From Chitinophaga pinensis (GTDB lineage Bacteria > Bacteroidota > Bacteroidia > UKL13-3): a stretch of DNA of 5,434 bases. How positions within the stretch are numbered: position 1 is the stretch's first letter; the number at the start of each line of letters is the position of its first letter. The stretch covers positions 1 through 5,434 of the forward strand of contig CALPIR020000163.1 of assembly GCA_943323675.2 (NCBI GenBank), read 5' to 3'. The notes beneath the pieces were generated by a model. That model made no database searches and was not told the origin of the DNA. It saw only the letters and a list, made by a program, of their open reading frames with translations. This document shows, piece by piece, positions 1-5,340 of this stretch. Both the position numbers and the translations under genes were made by a program.

Positions 1-9
1 GTTGTAGGT

Positions 10-2067
10 TTATTCATTTATTGGCTTGCCGTATTCGGGCTTACTCATCTCTAAGTACCAAGCACAATAGTCGTCCCAAATCAACTTATACATGCTCATT
101 AGCACCTCGCTTAATTTGTAGTCGGTATACTTTTCACTAATTTCAGCGTAGGCATCGTTAAGTTTACCATTAAACCAATCGGCACTAATTTTATTACTTT
201 CTAAAATTTCGGCATCAAATTCGGCATCAGGTTTTACCTCCAACCCTTTAACCAAACGAAATGCATTCCAAATTTTATTGGCAAAATTACGCCCTTGTTC
301 TACTTGGCTCTCATCAAACAAAATATCATTACCCGCAGGCGAACTAAGCAACATGCCCATGCGCACACCATCAGCACCATGTTGTGCAATTAAATCTAAC
401 GGGTCGGGCGAGTTACCCAACGATTTACTCATTTTTCTGCGTTGTTTATCGCGAACAATACCCGTATAATAAACGTTTTTGAATGGCTTCTCACCCATCC
501 ATTCGTAACCAGCCATAATCATACGTGCCACCCAAAAAAACATAATTTCGGGTGCTGTAACTAAATCGTTGGTTGGGTAATAGTATTTAATATCGGCATT
601 TTCTTTACTCACTTTGCCGTTATCCATTTTTTCAAAACCATCAAACACACTTATTGGCCATAACCAAGAACTAAACCAGGTATCAACCACGTCATCGTCT
701 TGTTTTAACTGTAGGGTATTAGCGTTAGGAAATTGAAGCTTATATTGTGCTATGGCTTCGTGGTGTGTTTTTGCCACTACAAAGTTACCGTCCTCATCAT
801 ACCAAGCCGGAATACGCTGTCCCCACCACAATTGACGACTGATACACCAATCTTTAATGTTATCAATCCAATGCTTATAGGTGTTTTTCATGTTGGCAGG
901 ATGAAACTTAATTTCATCATTCATTACCGCATCTAACACTTGTGGATTTTTAGCTACAAATTTCTTCATATCAACCCACCACTGCAAAGTTAAACGGGGT
1001 TCAATTACTGCACCTGTGCGCTCACTGGTTCCAACTTGATTTTTATATTCGTCAATTTTTAAAATATGGCCTGCTTCTTCTAAGTGCACTGCAATTTCTC
1101 TGCGAACCGCAAAACGATCTTTACCAATGTAACGCGGGTCAATTGCTTTCTCGTTTAAAAATCCTTCTTCATTTAAAATATCAATTACTTCTAAGTTGTA
1201 TTTCTTACCCAACTCGTAATCGTTTTTATCGTGCGCAGGAGTTACTTTTAAGCATCCAGTACCAAATTCCATATCCACATATTCATCGGCAATAATGGTT
1301 ATAGGCCTGTTAATAAAAGGCACCAATACTTGCTTGCCCACCAAATGTTTAAAACGCTCATCATTGGGATTTACGCATATTGCAGCATCGGCCAAAATGG
1401 TTTCGGGGCGGGTGGTTGCAATGGTTACGTACTCATCTTTACTATCAACCAAAAAGTACTTAATGAAATACAGTTTAGATTGTACATCTTTAAATATAAC
1501 CTCTTCATCGCTCAATGCAGTTTTACCTTGAGGATCCCAATTCACCATCCTTAGCTCACGGTAGATTAATCCTTTATTGTATAAATCAATGAAAGTATTA
1601 ATGACTGCTTCACTCATCTTAGGCTCCATGGTAAAACGCGTACGATCCCAATCGCAGCTTGCGCCAAGTTTCTCTAATTGCTTTAAAATAATTCCTCCGT
1701 ATTTCTCTTTCCACTCCCAAGCATATTTCAAAAACTCATCTCTACTTAGGTCTGATTTTTTGATGCCTTTTTCGCGTAACATCTGAACCACCTTTGCCTC
1801 GGTAGCAATAGACGCATGGTCGGTACCAGCAACCCAAAGTGCATTTTTACCTTGCATACGCGCTTTACGCACCAATACATCTTGTATGGTGTTATTTAAC
1901 ATATGGCCCATGTGCAAAACACCAGTTACATTAGGTGGTGGTATTACAATGGTAAAAGGCTCACGCTCGTCTGGAGTGCTTTTAAACAACTTATTGGTGA
2001 GCCAATAGCTATACCATTTATCTTCTATTTGTTGCGGTGCGTAAATTTTTGTTATCTCGGTACTCAT
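10..2067 (-). CDS. valS: Valyl-tRNA synthetase, cut short by an in-frame stop
   Basis: Class Ia aminoacyl-tRNA synthetase that charges tRNA-Val with valine in the cytoplasm and edits misactivated threonine. Counting from the ATG at 2067, the protein has 685 residues. The HIGH-type motif is HMGH at 52-55 after PPPNVTGVL. The editing (CP1) domain shows ATTRPET at 217-223 and GTGCLKVTPAHDKNDYELG at 269-287. The signature KMSKS is at 545-549. The anticodon-binding domain begins after about 590 and breaks off at KPEYGKPINE. The family usually has about 870-950 residues, so the end of the anticodon-binding domain and the C-terminal tRNA-binding coiled coil are missing. The stop is TAA at 12-10, and the next codons (ACC TAC AAC, T-Y-N) still fit the family. 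The frame is open up to a TTG at 2103, but the ATG starting MSTEITKIYAPQQIEDKWY matches the family start. The rplS terminator upstream makes valS its own transcription unit. Identity is certain; whether the gene is functional is not. Confidence 0.95.
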   Translation of the reverse strand: MSTEITKIYAPQQIEDKWYSYWLTNKLFKSTPDEREPFTIVIPPPNVTGVLHMGHMLNNTIQDVLVRKARMQGKNALWVAGTDHASIATEAKVVQMLREKGIKKSDLSRDEFLKYAWEWKEKYGGIILKQLEKLGASCDWDRTRFTMEPKMSEAVINTFIDLYNKGLIYRELRMVNWDPQGKTALSDEEVIFKDVQSKLYFIKYFLVDSKDEYVTIATTRPETILADAAICVNPNDERFKHLVGKQVLVPFINRPITIIADEYVDMEFGTGCLKVTPAHDKNDYELGKKYNLEVIDILNEEGFLNEKAIDPRYIGKDRFAVRREIAVHLEEAGHILKIDEYKNQVGTSERTGAVIEPRLTLQWWVDMKKFVAKNPQVLDAVMNDEIKFHPANMKNTYKHWIDNIKDWCISRQLWWGQRIPAWYDEDGNFVVAKTHHEAIAQYKLQFPNANTLQLKQDDDVVDTWFSSWLWPISVFDGFEKMDNGKVSKENADIKYYYPTNDLVTAPEIMFFWVARMIMAGYEWMGEKPFKNVYYTGIVRDKQRRKMSKSLGNSPDPLDLIAQHGADGVRMGMLLSSPAGNDILFDESQVEQGRNFANKIWNAFRLVKGLEVKPDAEFDAEILESNKISADWFNGKLNDAYAEISEKYTDYKLSEVLMSMYKLIWDDYCAWYLEMSKPEYGKPINE

Positions 2068-2101
2068 TGTGATGCAAAATAATGGTGGCTGTTGTAATCC
2101 C

Positions 2102-2123
2102 AAAATTGTAAACCAACAATTTT
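2102..2123 (-). repeat. Perfect 8-bp inverted repeat upstream of valS
   Basis: AAAATTGT (2102-2109) and ACAATTTT (2116-2123) are exact reverse complements separated by 6 nt. The nearer arm ends 34 nt before the valS ATG. In the valS transcript it would form an AU-rich hairpin in the 5' leader; in DNA it could be an operator half-site pair. The symmetry is visible in the sequence; any function is a guess. Confidence 0.5.
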
Positions 2124-2316
2124 AAAATTAGGACAAATAATCAGTTTTGGCTTTATAAAAAACAAGCAATTTGCTAAAGTTAGGCTTACCTCATTGGTTG
2201 GTAGTTGAACCCTTTAGTGGTTTACTTCAAATCTCTGCTGCCATTCTAAATGTACTTATCCTAAATTTGATATGAGCCAATTCTTGTTTAATTAGGATAT
2301 TTGGGATTGAATTAAT

Positions 2317-2357
2317 AAAAAACCCCGACACGCGTTTGCGAACCGGGGTTTTTTTTT
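2317..2357 (-). terminator. Rho-independent terminator after rplS
   Basis: An 11-bp perfect stem forms between AAAAAACCCCG (2317-2327) and CGGGGTTTTTT (2344-2354), with a 16-nt loop that itself contains CGC/GCG. Read on the minus strand, CCCCG and CGGGG are followed by TTTTTTATTAAT, the expected hairpin plus U-tract. It begins 16 nt after the rplS stop. The plus-strand reading also ends in nine T, so it could work in both directions, but no plus-strand gene needs it. Confidence 0.9.
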
Positions 2358-2373
2358 ATCAACTATGAAAAAA

Positions 2374-2730
2374 TTAACCTCTTCTTTCTTTAACACGGGC
2401 TTTCTTACCAGTAAGCTTGCGTAGGTAAAACAAACGCGCTCTACGCACTTTACCACGGCTAATTAACTCGATTTTATCGATATTAGGTGAGAACAAAGGA
2501 AAAATACGCTCAACACCAACACCATTACTCATTTTACGAACTGTAAATGTGCAACTGATGCCACTATTACGTTTCTGTAATACAACACCTTGGTACTGCT
2601 GGATACGTTCTTTTGCTCCCTCTTTAATTTTGTAGTATACATTTACTGTATCACCTGCTATAAAAGATGGTAAGTTTTTATCAGCGATAAATTCGCTTTC
2701 AATTAATTTTATTGCCTCAACTGCGTTCAT
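2374..2730 (-). CDS. rplS: 50S ribosomal protein L19
   Basis: Structural protein of the large ribosomal subunit, located at the 30S-50S interface. The 118-residue product is close to the usual length of about 115. Family landmarks are the early FIAGDTVNVYYKIKEG (about 23-38), the segment KERIQQYQGVVLQKRNSG (about 40-57), FTVRKMSNGVGVERIFPLFSP (about 62-82) and the basic tail RGKVRRARLFYLRKLTGKKARVKER. The start is ATG at 2730 with no Shine-Dalgarno sequence, as is common in Bacteroidota; the stop is TAA. It is the last gene of the rpsP-rimM-trmD-rplS cluster. It lies 132 nt after trmD, with its own promoter candidate at 2760-2789, and is followed at once by a terminator. Complete and ordinary; identity is secure. 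Confidence 0.97.
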   Translation of the reverse strand: MNAVEAIKLIESEFIADKNLPSFIAGDTVNVYYKIKEGAKERIQQYQGVVLQKRNSGISCTFTVRKMSNGVGVERIFPLFSPNIDKIELISRGKVRRARLFYLRKLTGKKARVKERRG

Positions 2731-2759
2731 TACGGTAATGTTTTATTTTTAACGGACTG

Positions 2760-2789
2760 CGAAAGTACAGCTTCTATTCTAAATACAAA
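2760..2789 (-). promoter_or_regulatory. Bacteroidota-type promoter candidate for rplS
   Basis: On the minus strand, TTTG (2789-2786) is followed after 18 nt by TACTTTCG (2767-2760), one mismatch from the Bacteroidota -7 consensus TAnnTTTG. The start of transcription would fall near 2753-2756, giving a leader of about 25 nt before the rplS ATG. It lies inside the 132-nt trmD-rplS gap, so L19 could be made independently of the upstream genes. Confidence 0.6.
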
Positions 2790-2830
2790 AATATTTTTCA
2801 ATAATTTCTTATCATTTCTAATTAACCCAT

Positions 2831-2861
2831 GTAAAACAACCTAATTATGGTTTGTTTTTAC
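2831..2861 (-). repeat. Imperfect hairpin directly after the trmD stop
   Basis: GTAAAACAACC (2831-2841) pairs with GGTTTGTTTTTAC (2849-2861) over 11 bp with two single-base bulges and a 7-nt loop. It starts one base after the trmD TAG in the transcript. No T-tract follows on the minus strand, so it is not a standard terminator. It could be a weak attenuator, a processing site or a 3'-end protector between trmD and rplS. Confidence 0.5.
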
Positions 2862-2862
2862 C

Positions 2863-3549
2863 CTATTCATTAATATCATTGAGCAGTCCCGGACGTTTTT
2901 GTTTGGTACGTAAAACACTTTGTTCGTGCCTCCACTCCTCTATTTTAGCTTGATGGCCGCTTAATAACACATCAGGCACTTTCCATCCTTTGTATTCGGC
3001 AGGGCGCGTGTACACTGGTGGACTAATCAAGTCATCCTGAAATGAATCGCTTAAGGCTGATTGTTCATCGCCAATGGCTCCTGGTATTAATCGCACAATG
3101 GCATCAACAATAACTGCTGTAGCCAACTCGCCTCCAGTTAGCACATAATTACCAATACTCACCTCTCGCGTTATTAAATGTTCGCGCACACGCTCATCAA
3201 CCCCTTTGTAATGCCCACACAAAAACATAATATTTTGTTTGGTTGATAATTGATTGGCCATTTTCTGATCAAACAACTCACCATCAGGACTCAGGTATAT
3301 GATTTCATCGTAAGCGTTTTTTTCTTTTAAAGCAGCGATGCACAAATCTATAGGTTCTATTTGCATAACCATACCTGCCCCCCCACCAAACGGATAATCA
3401 TCAACCGAACGCTGTTTACTTTTACTATAATCGCGAATATTGTGCAAACCAATGTTTACCAAATTATTGGCCACAGCACGTTTAATGATGGAATGCCCAA
3501 ACGGACTTTCAAACATTTCGGGAAATAATGTAAGTATGTCTATGTTCAT
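2863..3549 (-). CDS. trmD: tRNA (guanine-N1)-methyltransferase
   Basis: SPOUT-class enzyme that transfers methyl from S-adenosylmethionine to N1 of G37 next to the anticodon, preventing +1 frameshifts. The product has 228 residues; the E. coli enzyme has about 255, and shorter C-termini are common. Motifs in order: MNIDILTLFPEMF at the N-terminus, DDYPFGGGAGM (50-60), CGHYKGVDER (111-120), the knotted SAM-binding loop SIGNYVLTGGEL (131-142), RLIPGAIGDEQSAL (153-166), and SDSF (167-170), whose D168 corresponds to the catalytic aspartate and R153 to the partner arginine. After these come YTRPAEYKGWKVPDVLLSG and the C-terminal RTKQKRPGLL. N134 stands where many homologues have Asp (IGDYVL), probably a tolerated variant. 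The start is ATG at 3549 without a Shine-Dalgarno sequence; the stop is TAG. It lies 98 nt after rimM. Complete and apparently functional. Confidence 0.97.
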   Translation of the reverse strand: MNIDILTLFPEMFESPFGHSIIKRAVANNLVNIGLHNIRDYSKSKQRSVDDYPFGGGAGMVMQIEPIDLCIAALKEKNAYDEIIYLSPDGELFDQKMANQLSTKQNIMFLCGHYKGVDERVREHLITREVSIGNYVLTGGELATAVIVDAIVRLIPGAIGDEQSALSDSFQDDLISPPVYTRPAEYKGWKVPDVLLSGHQAKIEEWRHEQSVLRTKQKRPGLLNDINE

Positions 3550-3647
3550 ACCATTTTATTGTTTTGGGTGTGGTGGAGTGGTAACTAATTATGGCAACCT
3601 TAAAGGCAAATTAAGCATTGTAAACGCTTAGATGTAGCGCTTAAAAA

Positions 3648-4163
3648 TTACTCATACAATTCAAAAAAACCTTCCGGTAGGTTTAAATAAATAATTTCTT
3701 TCGCCTCATCCACATCATGAATAAAAGCCTCAACCATAGGTATCATTACTTGTTGTCCTTTGTAATGAGTAATCAACATGGTTTGTTGAGGCAACTCTTC
3801 AGTAGCCACAATTTCTCCTATTTCACCAAGGTTTATATCAACCAATTTAAACCCATTTAAGTTAAAATCGCCTGCCTTGGGCTTCGTCTTTCCTTTGGTT
3901 TTGGGCACTAATAATTTAAAACCCAGATAAGCTTGGGCTTGTTCCATACTGTTGATGCCTTGTAATTTTACAAGCCATTCATCATGGTGTGCCGCTTGAG
4001 CTTGTTCGATATAAAATGGAACGGGCTTTTCTCGAATTTCGAGAAAAGCCCATTCAGTTAGTTTAACCTTTATATCGGTAACAATTTTTAACTCTCCTTT
4101 AGTACCGTGCGTTTTAACAACAGTACCGGCTTCCATGAAATCTTTTTTTAGAATTGATTTCAA
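3648..4163 (-). CDS. rimM: Ribosome maturation factor RimM
   Basis: Assembly factor that binds the 30S head (S19 region) and supports 16S rRNA maturation. The N-terminal RimM barrel covers about 10-90, with GTVVKTHGTKGEL at 13-25. The C-terminal PRC-barrel covers about 98-171, with GFKLVD (104-109), GEIGEIVATEEL, IPMVEAFI (141-148) and the closing LPEGFFELY typical of the family. Length is 171 residues from a TTG at 4163, near the family's usual 165-185. The start is uncertain. No ATG exists between the rpsP stop and codon 10 (ATG at 4136), yet the preceding KKDF resembles the usual N-terminus of Bacteroidota RimM. TTG at 4163 or ATT at 4154 keeps it; ATG at 4136 drops it but has an A-rich stretch just upstream. 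The gap from rpsP is 18 nt and both genes share one frame. A perfect palindrome lies inside the gene at 4023-4051. The stop is TAA. Confidence 0.93.
   Translation of the reverse strand: MKSILKKDFMEAGTVVKTHGTKGELKIVTDIKVKLTEWAFLEIREKPVPFYIEQAQAAHHDEWLVKLQGINSMEQAQAYLGFKLLVPKTKGKTKPKAGDFNLNGFKLVDINLGEIGEIVATEELPQQTMLITHYKGQQVMIPMVEAFIHDVDEAKEIIYLNLPEGFFELYE
4023..4051. repeat. Perfect 29-nt palindrome inside rimM
   Basis: GGGCTTTTCTCGAA (4023-4036) and TTCGAGAAAAGCCC (4038-4051) are exact reverse complements around the single base 4037. In the rimM mRNA this would form a hairpin of 12-13 bp with a 3-5-nt loop. It encodes AFLEIREKP (residues 39-47) of the N-terminal domain, so reading frame and protein fold appear preserved. 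A palindrome of this length is far beyond chance in a window of this size. Confidence 0.9.
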
Positions 4164-4181
4164 AGTTGTTAGCGTTAGAAA

Positions 4182-4868
4182 TTATTCAGCGCTTTTGGTA
4201 TCTTCTGTAGCAGCAGGTGTTTCTTCAACTACAGCAGGTGTTTCTTCAACCACAGCAGGTGTTTCTGCAACCACAACTGGTGCTTCTTCAACCACAACTG
4301 GTGCTTCTTCAACCACAACTGGTGCTTCTTCAACTACAGCAACTACTTCTTCAGCAGCAGCAACTTCCGCAGCAGCTTCAGCATTTGCAGCATTAACTGC
4401 AGCTTGCGCAGAAGCTAATTTTTCAGCTAATTTAGCAGAGCGAGCTTCTTTCACTTTTGTTTCGTGAGCTAGGGCTGCAACTTTTGCATCAGCTTTAGTA
4501 ATTGCACTTTTTTCAACATGGGCAACAACTTTAGTAACTTTATCATTAATCCAAGCTTCGAATTTTGCGTTAGCTTGTTCTTCTGTTAAAGCTCCTTTAG
4601 CCACACCACCCGCTAAGTGATGTTTGTACAAAGCTCCTTTGTAAGAAAGGATAGCGCGACAAGTGTCTGTTGGTTGCGCACCATTGTTTAACCAATTTAC
4701 TGCCGAGTCAATGTTTAATTCAATAGTTGCTGGAACTGTAGTTGGATTGTACATTCCAATTTTTTCAATGAATTTACCATCTCTCGGAGCACGTGAATCC
4801 GCCACCACAATGTGATAATACGGTGCATGGGTTCTACCATGACGTTGTAATCTAATTTTTACTGACAT
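4182..4868 (-). CDS. rpsP: 30S ribosomal protein S16 with long repetitive C-terminal tail
   Basis: Small-subunit protein that binds 16S rRNA and stabilises 30S assembly. Residues 1 to about 85 are the conserved S16 core: SVKIRLQRHGRTHAPYYHIVVADSR, the RDGKFIEKIGMYNPTT segment (30-44), GAQPTDTCRAILSYKGALYKHH (63-84). A Bacteroidota-type extension follows (KGALTEEQANAKFEAW, 91-106), then a Lys/Ala-rich, probably helical stretch (about 110-172) and a tail of seven-residue repeats of the EEAPVVV/EETPAVV type (about 173-221), ending in TEDTKSAE. At 228 residues it is far longer than the 80-90 of most bacteria. Long acidic/Ala-rich tails are, as I recall, usual in Bacteroidota; the regular Val-Pro repeats are the distinctive part. 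The start is ATG at 4868, no Shine-Dalgarno; the stop is TAA. First gene of the cluster, with promoter and leader hairpin upstream. The tail is probably disordered and its role unknown. Confidence 0.96.
   Translation of the reverse strand: MSVKIRLQRHGRTHAPYYHIVVADSRAPRDGKFIEKIGMYNPTTVPATIELNIDSAVNWLNNGAQPTDTCRAILSYKGALYKHHLAGGVAKGALTEEQANAKFEAWINDKVTKVVAHVEKSAITKADAKVAALAHETKVKEARSAKLAEKLASAQAAVNAANAEAAAEVAAAEEVVAVVEEAPVVVEEAPVVVEEAPVVVAETPAVVEETPAVVEETPAATEDTKSAE
4205..4330 (-). repeat. Six 21-bp tandem repeats in the rpsP tail
   Basis: Six consecutive in-frame 21-bp units. The three at 4268-4288, 4289-4309 and 4310-4330 are identical at the DNA level and encode EEAPVVV. The units at 4205-4225, 4226-4246 and 4247-4267 differ slightly and encode EETPAAT, EETPAVV and AETPAVV. 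A decayed seventh unit follows at 4331-4351. The exact copies suggest recent duplication or slippage in multiples of seven codons, which leaves the frame intact. Confidence 0.95.
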
Positions 4869-4893
4869 AATATTTTTTAGTTAAAATGTTAAT

Positions 4894-4916
4894 CCGCTGG
4901 GTCTCCTGTTCAGCGG
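4894..4916 (-). promoter_or_regulatory. Hairpin in the rpsP 5' leader
   Basis: CCGCTG (4894-4899) and CAGCGG (4911-4916) form a perfect 6-bp GC-rich stem with an 11-nt loop. On the transcript the loop reads AACAGGAGACC. If the promoter at 4921-4952 is right, transcription starts near 4914-4916, putting this hairpin at the very 5' end of the operon mRNA, 25 nt before the S16 start. It may stabilise the mRNA or be part of a ribosomal-protein autoregulatory leader. Structure is seen; role is inferred. Confidence 0.55.
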
Positions 4917-4920
4917 GGTG

Positions 4921-4952
4921 CAAATATGATGCATTTATTTTAAATATCCAAA
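4921..4952 (-). promoter_or_regulatory. Bacteroidota-type promoter candidate for the rpsP operon
   Basis: On the minus strand, TTTG (4952-4949) is followed after 20 nt by CATATTTG (4928-4921), one mismatch from TAnnTTTG. Spacing and position, about 50 nt before the rpsP ATG, fit the -33/-7 layout described for Bacteroidota housekeeping promoters. It would drive rpsP-rimM-trmD and, by read-through, rplS. Confidence 0.6.
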
Positions 4953-4995
4953 CGGGGGGTGAGAGATTGGTTTTGAGTTGATTCACTTCTACGCT

Positions 4996-5007
4996 GAAGC
5001 TTCGAAG
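4996..5007. repeat. Overlapping short palindromes
   Basis: GAAGCTTC (4996-5003) and CTTCGAAG (5000-5007) are two self-complementary 8-mers sharing CTTC. They are short but belong to the run of palindromes in this intergenic region. Confidence 0.45.
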
Positions 5008-5048
5008 TATGAAAGGTTGATGGATTGATTGTTAGGTTGCAGCCTGTT

Positions 5049-5070
5049 CGAGTGCCCCGAGCACTCGGGG
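5049..5070. repeat. GC-rich inverted repeat with two alternative foldings
   Basis: CGAGTGC (5049-5055) pairs with GCACTCG (5061-5067) around a 5-nt loop. Alternatively CCCCGAG (5055-5061) pairs with CTCGGGG (5064-5070) around CA. The two foldings share bases and exclude each other. It is flanked by TTCGAG on the left and ATCGAGAA on the right (to 5081), giving a TCGAG direct repeat at its edges. The GC content is sharply above its surroundings. Confidence 0.75.
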
Positions 5071-5171
5071 TGTATCGAGAATAGGAATTGACTATTAATT
5101 GTAAAATCGATCCTTCTACACCAACAACTTCTGTAAATAATATTTTGAATGCATTCTTTGGGTTGCGCCCC

Positions 5172-5187
5172 TTCCGAAGTTTCGGAA
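5172..5187. repeat. 7-bp inverted repeat
   Basis: TTCCGAA (5172-5178) and TTCGGAA (5181-5187) are exact reverse complements separated by two bases, GT. One of several compact palindromes in this intergenic region. Confidence 0.6.
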
Positions 5188-5251
5188 CCGCCTAACTTTT
5201 TAACTCGTTGTTGTTTATTGTTTTTTAGCCTCGTTGAATTAACATTTACCC

Positions 5252-5340
5252 ACACAAAAAGTGACAAAAGAGATAATAATCTTTTGAACTTGGGGTTGCC
5301 ACCCCAAACCGGCAATACTTTTTGTCTTGACACAAAAAGT
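5252..5340 (+). repeat. Direct repeat ACACAAAAAGT, two copies
   Basis: The 11-mer ACACAAAAAGT occurs at 5252-5262 and 5330-5340, each followed by a further A-rich stretch (GACAAAAG and ATTCAAAAAAGTC). The second copy overlaps the right arm of the inverted repeat at 5314-5343. Confidence 0.6.
5290..5307. repeat. 7-bp GC-rich hairpin
   Basis: TTGGGGT (5290-5296) and ACCCCAA (5301-5307) form a perfect stem with the 4-nt loop TGCC. No T-tract follows on either strand, so it is not a standard terminator. It sits 6 nt from the larger inverted repeat at 5314-5343. Confidence 0.7.

Larger units (their letters stand above)
2068..2373. other. valS-rplS intergenic region (306 nt)
   Basis: No gene is supported here. 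The region holds the rplS terminator (2317-2357), an 8-bp inverted repeat close to valS (2102-2123) and a weaker pair, ATCCTAA at 2258-2264 and TTAGGAT at 2292-2298. The valS promoter should lie here, but I found no exact TAnnTTTG box with a well-spaced TTTG on the minus strand. The nearest is TACATTTA (2254-2247), which has one mismatch and a poorly spaced upstream TTG. No T-box or other riboswitch is recognisable. Confidence 0.6.

Noticed and set aside
2068..2100. TTATTTTG as a -7 box just before valS
   Set aside because: It has one mismatch, no spaced TTTG upstream, and would make valS nearly leaderless. Not supported.
2068..2103. N-terminal extension of valS to TTG at 2103
   Set aside because: The extra residues (GLQQPPLFCIT) do not look like the family, whereas MSTEITKIYAPQQIEDKWY does. 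The extension would also run almost into the upstream hairpin.
2258..2298. ATCCTAA/TTAGGAT inverted pair
   Set aside because: Only 7 bp with a 27-nt loop in AT-rich DNA; too weak to call a structure.
3546..3554. Two-codon frame ATG GTA TGA overlapping the trmD ATG
   Set aside because: Such a minimal frame arises easily by chance in ATGGTATGA. No Shine-Dalgarno sequence or other sign supports its use.
4135..4467. Plus-strand open frame of 110 codons, rich in Thr/Ser/Ala repeats
   Set aside because: It is the antisense of the rpsP tandem repeats; repeat DNA keeps several frames open. No independent evidence of coding.
5041..5072. tRNA-like GTTCGAG next to a GC stem
   Set aside because: No D-arm, anticodon arm or acceptor stem can be built around it, and the stem pairs as a simple palindrome.
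4989..5333. Minus-strand open frame of 114 codons starting with GTG
   Set aside because: It crosses five of the intergenic palindromes, has no recognisable domain, and its start lies inside the 12-bp inverted repeat. More likely repeat DNA than a gene.
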